A stretch of 64,000 nucleotides of DNA, from assembly GCF_003054285.1 (NCBI RefSeq), contig NZ_QBKS01000001.1, forward strand, positions 2,418,001-2,482,000, written 5' to 3'. Below the pieces are notes generated by a model, which was not told where the DNA came from, did not search any database, and saw only the letters and a list, made by a program, of their open reading frames with translations. The stretch is from Litoreibacter ponti (lineage in GTDB: Bacteria; Pseudomonadota; Alphaproteobacteria; Rhodobacterales; Rhodobacteraceae). Shown here piece after piece: positions 8,511-17,465 of the stretch. Every line of letters starts with the position of its first letter. The first letter of the stretch is position 1. The translations under genes were made by a program, and so were the position numbers.

Positions 8511-8780
8511 ATGCGATTCCTTGTTCCCCTATGCCTTTTGCTGGCGGCATGTGGCCCGCGCCCGTCGGACCCCGCAGATTTCGATGGCGTGCCACGGTGC
8601 GGAGCAGAGGATTTCTACTACCTGCTGGGCCGCAATGCCTCGATCCTGGACGGGATCGTTCTGCCGCAACCCTCGCGTGTGCTGCGGCCTGAGGATGTGA
8701 TCACCATGGATTTCAGTCCCGACCGGCTGACGATCGACATCGATACGAACAATCTGATTTCTAGTGTGACCTGCCGCTAG
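8511..8780 (+). CDS. I78-family peptidase inhibitor-like lipoprotein
   Basis: This 89-residue protein has a lipoprotein signal (FLVPLCLLLAAC, lipobox cysteine at residue 14). The mature part follows the I78 pattern: a cysteine in RCGAED, then YYLLGRNASILDG, VLRPEDVITMDF, SPDRLTIDIDTNN and a C-terminal cysteine in SVTCR. Known I78 members are small serine-protease inhibitors related to the Aspergillus elastase inhibitor fold, held by one disulfide. The likely location is the periplasmic face of a membrane. It is monocistronic and ends two bases before the convergent cytochrome gene. Confidence 0.8.
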   Translation: MRFLVPLCLLLAACGPRPSDPADFDGVPRCGAEDFYYLLGRNASILDGIVLPQPSRVLRPEDVITMDFSPDRLTIDIDTNNLISSVTCR

Positions 8781-8782
8781 GG

Positions 8783-9214
8783 TCAGTTTTTCTGGCGGAA
8801 CGTCTTGTGGCAGCTTCCACAGGTCTGTGCGAGGGCGGTGAAGCTTTCGCGAAATTCCGCGTCAGAGCCCAGCTTCAGAGCATCCGCGGCCGCACCCATG
8901 TCCTGCGCTTGCGCGGTGAATTCCGGGAAATTCTCCCAGATTGCGGGCAGGGCCTCGCTTTTCGGATCAGTGGCGTTGGCTTCGAACAATCGGATCGTCT
9001 CGGTCGCGTGGGCACTGAGATTGGCGGCGCTGGTCCGCGCCTTGCTTGCATCGAACGCCGTCTGGCCCTTGGCCATCTGACCCAGCACTTTCATATCGGC
9101 TGCGACTTCTTTCATCAGCTCCATGCGCGCCAAGACCTGCGAGTCCTTGACCCCCTGATGGGCGAAGGCGGCAGAGGCAAGCACGAGAGCGGGGATCAGT
9201 ATGAGACGTTTCAT
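8783..9214 (-). CDS. class II cytochrome c (cytochrome c'-like)
   Basis: This 143-residue periplasmic protein has a signal peptide (MKRLILIPALVLASAAFA) and a C-terminal heme site TCGSCHKTFR, as in cytochrome c' and c-556 four-helix bundles. The start at 9214 lies within ATGA shared with the dnaE2 stop, a 4-bp overlap. Family roles include NO binding or electron transfer; none can be assigned here. Its position directly behind dnaE2, where the missing C-terminal coding part of that polymerase would be expected, is notable. Confidence 0.88.
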   Translation of the reverse strand: MKRLILIPALVLASAAFAHQGVKDSQVLARMELMKEVAADMKVLGQMAKGQTAFDASKARTSAANLSAHATETIRLFEANATDPKSEALPAIWENFPEFTAQAQDMGAAADALKLGSDAEFRESFTALAQTCGSCHKTFRQKN

Positions 9215-12159
9215 AATGGCGAGCCTAACCGCGTGGCGGGCTCGGTCAAGCGGGGCGTGCCGGGGGTCAGCCGGTGCCGGATCAGCGCGACCGGGTGGGC
9301 GCGCAGGGTCAGGCGCATCGAGACGAAGTCCTCCACCACCTGCTCGCCCAGCGACATGTCGGGCAGGCTGACCTTGGGCTCGAACAGCCCCTCGCCGTCC
9401 ATATCGCCCGCAAAAAGCGGCAAGGGCGCGTCCCCCTTGATGGCCCGGGCCTGCCACAGCGCATCACGGCGGGACAGGCCGATGCCCGAAAAGGCGTCCG
9501 CCTCTGCCAGAATAGTCAGGACGTGGGGCGGGGTGCCGGCCCGACGCCAGACATCCTCGACCGTCAGGTAGCCATTGCCGCGGGCGGCGGTGAGCCAGTT
9601 GGCCTCGTCCTCCTTCATCGACTTGATCTGCCGGAAGCCCAGACGCAGGGCCAGCCCGCCCTGGCCGTCCGGCTCGATCGTGCAGTCCCAGTGGCTCTCA
9701 TTGATGCAGACCGGGCGCACCTCTACCCCGTGCTCGCGGGCGTCCCGCACGATCTGCGCCGGGGCGTAAAAGCCCATGGGCTGCGAATTGAGAAGCGCGC
9801 AGGCGAAGATGCCGGGATGGTGGCATTTCATCCAGGACGAGGCATAGACCAGCAGCGCAAAGCTGGCGGCGTGGCTTTCGGGGAAGCCGTAGGAGCCGAA
9901 CCCCTCAATCTGGCTGAAGCAGCGCTCCGCGAAGTCCGGCGCGTAGCCATTCTGCGCCATGCCCTTGAGAAACCGGGTGCGGAACTCCGACACGTTGCCG
10001 TGCTTCTTGAAGGTCGCGAGCGAGCGGCGCAGGCGGTCGGCCTCTTCGGGTGAGAAGCCCGCGCCGATGATGGCGATCTGCATCGCCTGCTCCTGAAAGA
10101 GCGGCACGCCCAGCGTCTTGCCCAGCACCTCGCCCAGCGCGTCAGAGGGGAACGAGACCTCCTCCTCGCCGTTGCGGCGTTTTAGGAACGGGTGCAGCAT
10201 GTCGCCCTGGATCGGTCCGGGCCGGATGATCGCCACCTCGATCACCAGATCGTAGAAAGTGCGCGGCCGCATCCGGGGCAGGAAGTTCATCTGTGCCCGG
10301 CTTTCTACCTGAAACACCCCCAGACTGTCAGCGCGGCAGAGCATGTCATAGGTTGCCGCGTCCTCTTGCGGAAGGGTCGCCAGATCGTAGTCCAGCCCCC
10401 GGTGCTCACGCATCAGGTCGAACGCCTTGCGCACGCAGCTGAGCATGCCCAGCGCCAGCACATCGACCTTCAGGATGCCCAGCGTGTCGATGTCGTCCTT
10501 GTCCCAGCAGATGACGGTCCGGTCCTCCATCGTGGCGTTCTCGATGGGCACCAGTTCGTCCAGCCGACCTTCGGTGATGATGAAGCCTCCGACATGCTGG
10601 GACAGGTGCCGGGGAAATCCCTGAATTTCGTAGATCAGCATCAGGGTCTGCATCAGGCGCGTATCGGTCGGATCGAGCCCCAGCTCGCGCATCTTGTCGG
10701 GCTCAATGCCGCGCACGGATCCGAAGCCCCAGATCTGGCTGCTGAGCGCGCCGATGCTGTCATCGCTGAGACCCATGGCCCAGCCCACCTCGCGCACCGC
10801 GCGCTTGCCGCGGTAGTGGATCACCGTGGCGCACAGCCCCGCCCGGTGGCGGCCGTATTTCTCGTAGATATGCTGGATCACCTCTTCGCGGCGCTCGTGT
10901 TCGAAATCGACGTCGATATCGGGCGGCTCGTCGCGGGCCTCTGACACGAAGCGCTCGAAGACCATGGTGCCGATCTCCGGACTGACGGAGGTGACGCCAA
11001 GGCAGTAGCAGACCACCGAATTGGCCGCCGATCCGCGCCCCTGGCACAAGATCCCGCGGGAGCGCGCGAAAGCCACGATGTCGTTGACGGTCAGGAAATA
11101 GGGCTCGTAGCGGAGCTTGGTGATAAGCGCCAATTCATGCTCTAACATGGCGCGAACCTTCTCTGGCGCGCCGTATTTGTAGCGCCATTTCAGCCCCTCA
11201 TGGGCGAGGCGGCGCAAGCGCTGCGCCGGGGTCTCGCCGCCGGTCGCCTCGGACGGGTAATCATAGCGCAGCTCGTCGAGCGAGAAGGTGCAGCGCGCGG
11301 CAATCTCCGCGGTGCGGTGCACGGCATCCTCATGGCCCTTGAACAGGCGCAGCATGTCCGCCTGCGAGCGCATGCGCTGCTCGGAATTGGTTTGGGCGGC
11401 GCGGCCAAGATCGTCGACCTTGATGCCCTTGCGGATACAGGTCAGCACATCGGTCAGGCGACGGCGCTGGCTGACATGCATCATCGGCGCGGCGGACGCG
11501 ACCGGCTTGATGCCAAGCTGCTGCGCGAGCTTTGCGAGATGGGCAAAGCGCCGTGCGTCCTGACCGCGGTAGTTCGGCGCCATCAACAGATAGACATTCC
11601 CAGGAAAGCGGCGCGACAGACGTTCCGCCTGTGACACCCATCCGCCCGCGCCGCGCTGCACCCGCCGCGCCGGTGGCGCAGGGTGGAGGAGCAGGACATT
11701 GCCCTGCGCGCCGTCCAGCACATCCGCCAGTGTCAGGTGACACTCCCCCTTCGGGGCCGCAAGCCTGCCCTTGGAGATCAACCGCGTCAAACGCCCCCAG
11801 CCCTGTCGATCAATCGGCAGGGCGGTGATCGTCAGGCCATCCATCAGCACCAGCCGACATGCGGGCATCAGCCGGGGGATCGTGGTGACATCGCGCGAGC
11901 AGGAGGGCGCAGGGATATGAGCGGGCCTCGGTGGGCCAATCAGACCCTGTTTCGCCTGAACCACCTGCATCTCACGCACCCGGCGCGCGATATCGCGGCA
12001 TTCGGTATGGGCCCGCACGATCCCCGCCACCGAGTTTTCGTCGGCAATGGCAAAGGCGCCCATACTCATCTCCGCGGCCCGAAGAGCGTATTCCTCGGGA
12101 TGGGATCCCCCCGTCAGGAAGGTGAAATTGGAGGTGATGTTCAACTCGACAAAGGGCAC
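9211..12159 (-). CDS. dnaE2: error-prone DNA polymerase DnaE2 (ImuC), C-terminally short
   Basis: This 982-residue C-family polymerase is used in SOS mutagenesis. The N-terminus (ELNITSNFTFLTGGSHPEEY, PHP-like domain) is complete. The catalytic aspartates are in PPDIDVDFEHE (about 412-422), with LKVDVLALGML (third aspartate) and GFGSYGFPESHAASFALLVYAS further on. The sequence ends shortly after LRAHPVALIRHRL. The roughly 100-residue OB-fold tail usual in DnaE2 proteins of about 1,050-1,100 residues is absent, and the stop overlaps the cytochrome start. A LexA box precedes it. No imuA/imuB partners are present in this window. Confidence 0.92.
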   Translation of the reverse strand: MPFVELNITSNFTFLTGGSHPEEYALRAAEMSMGAFAIADENSVAGIVRAHTECRDIARRVREMQVVQAKQGLIGPPRPAHIPAPSCSRDVTTIPRLMPACRLVLMDGLTITALPIDRQGWGRLTRLISKGRLAAPKGECHLTLADVLDGAQGNVLLLHPAPPARRVQRGAGGWVSQAERLSRRFPGNVYLLMAPNYRGQDARRFAHLAKLAQQLGIKPVASAAPMMHVSQRRRLTDVLTCIRKGIKVDDLGRAAQTNSEQRMRSQADMLRLFKGHEDAVHRTAEIAARCTFSLDELRYDYPSEATGGETPAQRLRRLAHEGLKWRYKYGAPEKVRAMLEHELALITKLRYEPYFLTVNDIVAFARSRGILCQGRGSAANSVVCYCLGVTSVSPEIGTMVFERFVSEARDEPPDIDVDFEHERREEVIQHIYEKYGRHRAGLCATVIHYRGKRAVREVGWAMGLSDDSIGALSSQIWGFGSVRGIEPDKMRELGLDPTDTRLMQTLMLIYEIQGFPRHLSQHVGGFIITEGRLDELVPIENATMEDRTVICWDKDDIDTLGILKVDVLALGMLSCVRKAFDLMREHRGLDYDLATLPQEDAATYDMLCRADSLGVFQVESRAQMNFLPRMRPRTFYDLVIEVAIIRPGPIQGDMLHPFLKRRNGEEEVSFPSDALGEVLGKTLGVPLFQEQAMQIAIIGAGFSPEEADRLRRSLATFKKHGNVSEFRTRFLKGMAQNGYAPDFAERCFSQIEGFGSYGFPESHAASFALLVYASSWMKCHHPGIFACALLNSQPMGFYAPAQIVRDAREHGVEVRPVCINESHWDCTIEPDGQGGLALRLGFRQIKSMKEDEANWLTAARGNGYLTVEDVWRRAGTPPHVLTILAEADAFSGIGLSRRDALWQARAIKGDAPLPLFAGDMDGEGLFEPKVSLPDMSLGEQVVEDFVSMRLTLRAHPVALIRHRLTPGTPRLTEPATRLGSPL

Positions 12160-12174
12160 GGGCGACTCAGGTTT

Positions 12175-12189
12175 GTTCTTATTTTGTTC
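12175..12189 (-). promoter_or_regulatory. LexA (SOS) box upstream of dnaE2
   Basis: On the plus strand GTTC-N7-GTTC occupies 12175-12189, equal to GAAC-N7-GAAC reading towards dnaE2. This matches the direct-repeat SOS box known in Alphaproteobacteria (GTTCN7GTTC). It ends 16 bp from the dnaE2 start codon, a position suited to repressing transcription. No second copy was noticed elsewhere in the window, though the search was by eye. Confidence 0.8.
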
Positions 12190-12261
12190 GAACCCTTAAC
12201 TCTGGCCTTCCGGGGTACCATGTCAAGGCTTTGCCGATGCCGCGAATGCGGCTAGAACGGC

Positions 12262-13014
12262 ATGATGGCGAAGGCAGCGAAGACCAGATCCAAACCCCAA
12301 AAGACCGCCCGCCCGAAGAGATCGTTCTTCTGGTGGCTCGGGATCGTGCCGATCATGGCCGTCCGCTGGGGCATGCGACTGCTGCTCGCAGCCGTGGTCT
12401 TTGTGGTGCTTTGGGTGGCGCTCTATGCGGTCGTGAACCCGCCTACGACGGCCTACATCCTGACCGAAGGCTGGCGGCTTGATGAGACCCGGCGCGAGTG
12501 GCGCGACTTCGACACGATTTCATCCCATATGCCCCATGCGATCGTTGCCGCGGAGGACGCAAATTTCTGCAACCATTGGGGCTTCGACATGGCTGCCATC
12601 CGCGATGCGCTGGAGGACGGGTCCGGGCGCGGGGCCTCGACCATCTCGCAGCAGACCGTCAAGAACGTCTTCCTGTGGCACGGACGCAACTGGACCCGCA
12701 AGGCGCTGGAGGCCGCGATCACCCCGGTCATGGAGGCGATCTGGTCCAAGCGCCGCATTCTCGAGGTTTACATGAACGTCGCGGAGTTCGACGAAGGCAT
12801 CTTCGGCGTCGGCGCCGCCGCACCGTGGTATTTCGGCGTGGACGCCAAGGATCTGAGCCCCGCGCAGGCGGCAAGACTGGCCGCGATTTTGCCAAATCCG
12901 AAAGGGCGGTCGGCCAAGCGACCCTCTGCCTTTGTGCAAAAGCGGGCCCGCGCCATCGCAGCGGGTGCGTCGACAATCCGCGCAGACGGGCGCAACGCTT
13001 GTTTCAGCGGTTGA
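12262..13014 (+). CDS. mtgA: monofunctional biosynthetic peptidoglycan transglycosylase
   Basis: This 250-residue glycosyltransferase (GT51) polymerises lipid II glycan strands at the periplasmic face. One N-terminal membrane helix (about residues 38-58) follows a basic cytosolic tail. The catalytic region is AAEDANFCNHWGFD (Glu98), followed by GASTISQQTVKNVFLW, KRRILEVYMNVAEF and the C-terminal ARLAAILPNPK, all GT51 hallmarks. No transpeptidase domain is present, which fits MtgA and not a bifunctional PBP. It is divergent from dnaE2. Confidence 0.95.
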   Translation: MMAKAAKTRSKPQKTARPKRSFFWWLGIVPIMAVRWGMRLLLAAVVFVVLWVALYAVVNPPTTAYILTEGWRLDETRREWRDFDTISSHMPHAIVAAEDANFCNHWGFDMAAIRDALEDGSGRGASTISQQTVKNVFLWHGRNWTRKALEAAITPVMEAIWSKRRILEVYMNVAEFDEGIFGVGAAAPWYFGVDAKDLSPAQAARLAAILPNPKGRSAKRPSAFVQKRARAIAAGASTIRADGRNACFSG

Positions 13015-13059
13015 AAATCAGCGCCAAGATTGCCATGACAGGCAGACCGCAGTGACCTG

Positions 13060-13737
13060 ATGGACCGCTCCATGAACCGTCTCTACCACATCCCGCTCTC
13101 GCCTTACTGCCGCAAGGTGCGTCTCGTGCTTGCAGAGAAGAAGGTCGAGGTGGAGCTGGTCGAGGAACGCTACTGGGAGCAGTCGGCCGATTTCCTGCAG
13201 CGCAACCCCGCAGGCAAGGTGCCGATCCTGAAGATCGACAGTCAGACCTTGAGCGAGAGCCAGGCGATCTGCGAATATCTCGAAGAGGTTCTGCCGGACC
13301 CCGCCCTGTTCCCGAAAAAGCCCGAGGACCGCGCCGAGATGCGCCGCCTTGTGTTCTGGTTCGACGACAAGTTCCACCAAGAGGTGACGTCGAAGCTGCT
13401 CTACGAGCGGGTGAACAAGAAGATCATGGGGCAGGGATATCCGGAAAGCCGGAACGTGAAGCTCGGCGCGCAGAAGATCAAATATCACATCGACTACATG
13501 GGCTGGCTGCTGGATCAGCGGCGCTGGCTGGCGGGCGATCAGATGACCCTGGCTGATTTCACGGCCGCCGCACATTTCAGCTGCCTCGACTACATTCGCG
13601 ACGTGGACTGGAACCGCAACGCGAACGTCAAGGACTGGTACGCCAAGATCAAATCGCGACCTGCCTTCCGCTCGATCCTTGCGGATCAGGTGCCTGGCTT
13701 CCCGCAGCCGCCACATTACTCGGATCTCGATTTTTGA
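13060..13737 (+). CDS. glutathione S-transferase family protein
   Basis: This 225-residue protein has an N-terminal thioredoxin-like GST domain (LYHIPLSPYCRKVRLVLAEK, with NPAGKVPIL and the LSESQAICEYLEE glutathione-binding region). A helical C-terminal half follows, containing RRWLAGDQMTLADFTAAAHF. The substrate is unknown. The start could also be ATG 13072, four codons in. The stop overlaps the TTG start of queG, so the two are probably co-transcribed from upstream, with mtgA only 45 bp before. Confidence 0.88.
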   Translation: MDRSMNRLYHIPLSPYCRKVRLVLAEKKVEVELVEERYWEQSADFLQRNPAGKVPILKIDSQTLSESQAICEYLEEVLPDPALFPKKPEDRAEMRRLVFWFDDKFHQEVTSKLLYERVNKKIMGQGYPESRNVKLGAQKIKYHIDYMGWLLDQRRWLAGDQMTLADFTAAAHFSCLDYIRDVDWNRNANVKDWYAKIKSRPAFRSILADQVPGFPQPPHYSDLDF

Positions 13738-14765
13738 GCCTGAAAGACCGGCTTCGCGATGTCGCGCTGGCGGAAGGGTTCTCGAAGATGGGCGTCTGTC
13801 GCCCGGACGCGATCCCGCTGGCCGGGGATCGGCTGAAGCGCTTCATCGACGAGGGGCGGCACGGGGAGATGTCGTGGATGGCGGAGCGGATGGCGTGGCG
13901 GGGCGATCCGCAAGCGCTTTGGCCGGAGGCTCGTTCGATCATCATGCTGGCGGAGGTCTATACGCCTGATCACGACCCGCTCGACACACTGACGCTGCGC
14001 GACCGCGCCGCCATCTCGGTCTACGCGCAGAACCGGGACTACCACGATCTGGTCAAAAAGCGCCTGAAACGCGTCGGACGGTGGCTGTTGGAGCAGGCGC
14101 GCGGCGAAAAGATCAAGGTCTTCGTCGACACCGCCCCTGTCATGGAGAAGCCGCTCGCGCAGGCGGCCGGGCTTGGGTGGCAAGGCAAGCACACCAACCT
14201 TTTGGCGCGAGATCTGGGAAACTGGTTCTTTCTGGGCGCCATCTTCACGACGGTGAAATTAGACCCTGATATACCGGAAGACGAGAATTGCGGGTCCTGC
14301 CGCGCATGTCTCGACATCTGCCCGACTGATGCCTTCCCTGCACCGTTCCAGCTGGATGCCCGGCGCTGCATCTCATATCTGACGATTGAACATAAGGGAC
14401 CGGTTGCACCGGAGTTGCGCGCAAAAATGGGCAATCGCATCTATGGCTGCGATGATTGTTTGGCCGTGTGCCCGTGGAACAAGTTTGCGCAGGACGCGAC
14501 CGAGATCAGATACGCCGCGCGAGAGGATCTTCGCGCGCCGAATTTGGGCGAGCTAGCATCGCTTGATGATGCCGGGTTCCGCACGAAATTCTCAGGTTCG
14601 CCGATCAAGCGGATTGGCCGGGACCGTTTCGTGCGCAACGTGCTCTACGCGATTGGAAACTCGCAAACACCCGCCCTGGCAGAGGCCGCGCGGCGTCTCA
14701 CGGATGATCCTGACCCCACGGTGGCCGAGGCCGCGCAATGGGCGATCGAAAGGCTCGCTTCATGA
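13734..14765 (+). CDS. queG: epoxyqueuosine reductase QueG
   Basis: QueG catalyses the last step of queuosine biosynthesis, reducing epoxyqueuosine in tRNA with cobalamin and two 4Fe-4S clusters. It has 343 residues. The iron-sulfur motifs are NCGSCRACLDICPTDAFP (about 183-200) and GCDDCLAVCPWNKF (about 239-252), followed by a HEAT-like C-terminal end. The start is taken as TTG in TTGA overlapping the upstream stop, because the next in-frame ATG would delete conserved N-terminal sequence. It ends in an ATGA overlap with the next gene. Confidence 0.94.
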   Translation: MSLKDRLRDVALAEGFSKMGVCRPDAIPLAGDRLKRFIDEGRHGEMSWMAERMAWRGDPQALWPEARSIIMLAEVYTPDHDPLDTLTLRDRAAISVYAQNRDYHDLVKKRLKRVGRWLLEQARGEKIKVFVDTAPVMEKPLAQAAGLGWQGKHTNLLARDLGNWFFLGAIFTTVKLDPDIPEDENCGSCRACLDICPTDAFPAPFQLDARRCISYLTIEHKGPVAPELRAKMGNRIYGCDDCLAVCPWNKFAQDATEIRYAAREDLRAPNLGELASLDDAGFRTKFSGSPIKRIGRDRFVRNVLYAIGNSQTPALAEAARRLTDDPDPTVAEAAQWAIERLAS

Positions 14766-15613
14766 ACCATCTTCTCAGCTTCGGGCATGGATATTCCGCA
14801 CGCGCTTTGAGCAAGCTGTTGTCCCGTAAGGAGTGGACCGTCACCGGGACAACGCGGTCTGATGAGAAGGCGTACGCGCTGCGGGCAGAGCATGTGTCGC
14901 CGGTCATCTGGCCCGGCACCGATCTGACACAGTCCTTGGACAGCGCGACACATCTGCTGGTCTCCGCCGGGCCGGATGCGCAGGGCGATCCAGTCTTGCG
15001 CGAGCTGCGGGACAGAATAGCAAAACGAGCCGATCAATTCGCGTGGGTTGGTTACCTTTCAACAACAGGTGTCTATGGCGATCACAACGGCGGGTGGGTC
15101 GACGAGGCCACGCCCCTAACGCCCTCCACCACGCGTGGCCAGCTGCGGGTCGAGGCTGAAGCAGAGTGGCAAAGCATCCCCGGACTGCCGCTGCACATCT
15201 TCCGGCTCGCTGGGATCTACGGCCCGGGTCGGGGGCCATTTGCCAAGGTTCGGGCCGGGACCGCGCGGCGAATCATCAAGAGGGGACAGGTGTTCAGCCG
15301 CATCCATGTCGATGATATTGCAAAGATCCTGAAGGCGTCGATCGACCGCCCAAATCCCGGCGCAGTTTACAACCTATGCGATGATGATGCAGCGCCGCCT
15401 CAAGACGTCATCGGCTACGCGGCAGAGCTTTTGGGATTGCCGCTTCCGCCCGCCGAGGATTTCGAGACCGCAGACATGAGTGCGATGGCGCGGAGCTTTT
15501 ATGCGGAGTCCAAGCGCGTTCGAAATGACCGGATCAAGGACGAGCTGGGGGTTGAATTGATCTACCCCGACTACAAGACGGGGCTGCGCGCCCTGCTCGC
15601 CGCAGAGGCCTAG
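14762..15613 (+). CDS. SDR-family NAD(P)-binding protein (YeeZ-like)
   Basis: This 283-residue extended short-chain-dehydrogenase-like protein begins MNHLLSFGHGYSARAL, a variant glycine-rich nucleotide motif. It has YLSTTGVYGDHNGGWVDE (active-site region), RLAGIYGPGRGP and SRIHVDDIA, as in atypical NAD-epimerase relatives of YeeZ. The typical YxxxK catalytic pair is not evident, so it may bind NAD(P) without classic epimerase chemistry. The ATG at 14762 overlaps the queG stop. Its function is unknown. Confidence 0.8.
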   Translation: MNHLLSFGHGYSARALSKLLSRKEWTVTGTTRSDEKAYALRAEHVSPVIWPGTDLTQSLDSATHLLVSAGPDAQGDPVLRELRDRIAKRADQFAWVGYLSTTGVYGDHNGGWVDEATPLTPSTTRGQLRVEAEAEWQSIPGLPLHIFRLAGIYGPGRGPFAKVRAGTARRIIKRGQVFSRIHVDDIAKILKASIDRPNPGAVYNLCDDDAAPPQDVIGYAAELLGLPLPPAEDFETADMSAMARSFYAESKRVRNDRIKDELGVELIYPDYKTGLRALLAAEA

Positions 15614-15711
15614 CACCGCTGCAACACAAGCGCGTCAGCACGCGCAAAGTGGATTCCTTAGATCGCGGATACGCGCTATCGTCGCAAAAAAATATTGGGA
15701 CGGTAACTCCA

Positions 15712-16209
15712 ATGCGTTCAGTGCTCTTCCGCGGCCTTTTACTTGCCGTGCTGCTGGCCTTATCGGCCTGCTCGTCGAAGTTCATCACCTATAACGGACC
15801 CGAGGTCACCAAGATCGAGGTTCACAAGGACGCGCGCGTGATGAAGCTGTTTCACGGCAACCGGCTTTTGAAGCAGTTCGATGTCGAGCTTGGCTTCGGT
15901 CCCACGGGTCACAAGGAATTCGAAGGGGACGGCAAGACGCCAGAGGGCCGCTACCTGATTGATCGGCGCAATCCGAACAGCTCTTTCTACCTGTCGCTTG
16001 GTATCTCTTATCCGAACGCGCGTGACATCGCGTATGCGAAATCGCTTGGGAAATCACCCGGTGGCGATATCTTCATTCATGGTCAGCCGAACCTCGTGGG
16101 CCCCAGGGGTCCGGATTGGACTGCCGGTTGCATCGCCGTCTCGAACAAGGAGATGCGCAAGATTTACGCGATGGTGCGTAATGGCACGGTGATCGACATC
16201 TTCCCCTAG
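15712..16209 (+). CDS. L,D-transpeptidase (YkuD) lipoprotein
   Basis: This 165-residue protein has a lipoprotein signal (LLLAVLLALSAC) and a YkuD domain: FDVELGFGPTGHKEFEGDGKTPEG, IFIHGQPN and the catalytic DWTAGCIAVSNKEM (Cys near residue 143). YkuD enzymes form 3-3 peptidoglycan crosslinks or attach proteins to peptidoglycan in the periplasm. The start at 15712 is chosen because the lipoprotein signal begins there; an in-frame upstream ATG at 15649 adds residues with no signal character. It converges with the CAP gene with a 4-bp overlap (CTAG). Confidence 0.88.
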   Translation: MRSVLFRGLLLAVLLALSACSSKFITYNGPEVTKIEVHKDARVMKLFHGNRLLKQFDVELGFGPTGHKEFEGDGKTPEGRYLIDRRNPNSSFYLSLGISYPNARDIAYAKSLGKSPGGDIFIHGQPNLVGPRGPDWTAGCIAVSNKEMRKIYAMVRNGTVIDIFP

Positions 16210-16715
16210 GTGCCAGTCACCAGGGTCCACCAGATCTTGCCATTAGGCTCTTGGAACCACGAGAAGCCGAGATTGCGCGCGCGCGGTGAGAGAACCACAT
16301 CACGGGTCGACTTCATTTCCATCCACGCGGCCAACGTCTCGGACTCGTTCTCGTAGGTCTCGGAGATGTTCTCGCCGATCAGCTGGCCCGTGTAGCCGAC
16401 CCGGGCCACACGATCGAGCGGCGAGGAGCCGTCAGAGCCGAAATGCCACGGGCGGTTTTGCACCGACATATCGCGCGCATGGGTGGCGGCAGCGGCTGTG
16501 AGCTTTGCATCAAGCTGCAACGGTTGCTCACCCGCGGCGGTACGCAGGGCGTTCACCGAATCGAGCACCCGGAACTGAATCTTGGCCGTGTCTGCATTCT
16601 TGATCCGGTAGACGCGCGGCAAAGGTTTTCCATCCGGCCCGACCGATGGCGGCGGGGGCGTACAGGCCGCAAGCGCAAACATCGCGGAAAACAGGAGGAT
16701 AAACAGTCTAGCCAT
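16206..16715 (-). CDS. CAP-domain (SCP/PR-1 like) lipoprotein
   Basis: This 169-residue protein has a lipobox (ILLFSAMFALAAC) followed by a proline-rich linker (TPPPPSVGPDGKP). The CAP domain is VLDSVNALRTAAGEQPLQLDAKLTAAAATHARDM, HFGSDGSSPLDRVARVGY, GENISE and LAAWMEMKSTRDVVL. CAP proteins are extracytoplasmic, with diverse and mostly unknown bacterial roles. Start 16715 is preferred for its AAGGA site; an ATG at 16742 adds nine residues before the signal. It lies between two L,D-transpeptidase genes, suggesting a cell-wall setting. Confidence 0.87.
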   Translation of the reverse strand: MARLFILLFSAMFALAACTPPPPSVGPDGKPLPRVYRIKNADTAKIQFRVLDSVNALRTAAGEQPLQLDAKLTAAAATHARDMSVQNRPWHFGSDGSSPLDRVARVGYTGQLIGENISETYENESETLAAWMEMKSTRDVVLSPRARNLGFSWFQEPNGKIWWTLVTGT

Positions 16716-16874
16716 GTTCCAGGTCCTTCGGAATTTTGACAATGCTTAGACCGAACCTCGGAGGGGTTCAAACACAGTGGTGGGAATCAGCCGATCTGTC
16801 TCGGGTTTGAATTGTGATTGAGGCATTCTCGCCATATTATCACACCGAAGATTAACTCAAGGAGGGTAGATTCC

Positions 16875-17465
16875 ATGAGCGATACATCCCGTTTCGGCCT
16901 GAGCCGCCGCCGTTTTCTGCTGAGCGCCGCCGCAACAGGTCTGGCCGCACCGGCCTTGGCGCAGAACACCACACTGCCGCTGGGCGACGACGAGCCGGAG
17001 TTCGCGCGGCGCAACATCTCCAGCTTCCGTGCGCTGGACTGGCAGCCGTATTTCAGCAATCTCAACAAGGGCGCGATCCTGGTCGATATCGACAGCCGCG
17101 CCCTGCACATGTGGACCGAGGATGGGCAGTATAACCTGTACCCGTCTTCCGTTCCGCTGTCAGAGGACCTGACCCGTCGCGGGCGCACCAGCGTTATCCG
17201 CAAGGTCGATGGCCCCACATGGAGCCCGACGCCCGCAATGAAGAAGCGCAATCCGGAATGGCCCGATTTCGTGCCGGCCGGCCCCGACAATCCGTTGGGC
17301 ACGCATGCGCTCTATCTGACGTGGACCTACTACCGAATCCACGGCACCCACGATACGCGCAAAATCGGGCGCAGATCGTCCAATGGCTGCATCGGGCTGT
17401 TCAATGAACACATCGCCGAAGTGTTCGGACGGACGCAAATCGGCACCCAAGTGTTGCTAATTTGA
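16875..17465 (+). CDS. L,D-transpeptidase (YkuD) with Tat signal
   Basis: This 196-residue protein has a twin-arginine signal (SRRRFLLSAAATGLAAPALA). The YkuD domain starts at about residue 55 (GAILVDIDSRALHMWTEDG), with GTHALYLTWTYYRIHGTHD and the catalytic RSSNGCIGLFNEH (Cys near residue 174). The AGGAGGG ribosome site (about 16860) fixes the start. Export by Tat and not as a lipoprotein distinguishes it from the transpeptidase at 15712. It is monocistronic. Confidence 0.92.
   Translation: MSDTSRFGLSRRRFLLSAAATGLAAPALAQNTTLPLGDDEPEFARRNISSFRALDWQPYFSNLNKGAILVDIDSRALHMWTEDGQYNLYPSSVPLSEDLTRRGRTSVIRKVDGPTWSPTPAMKKRNPEWPDFVPAGPDNPLGTHALYLTWTYYRIHGTHDTRKIGRRSSNGCIGLFNEHIAEVFGRTQIGTQVLLI

Noticed and set aside
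7022..8692. A 556-codon open frame on the plus strand across frmA and the NYN gene
   Set aside because: It is antisense to two well-supported genes, has no family motifs and a composition rich in Arg, His, Asp and Gln typical of antisense frames in GC-rich DNA.
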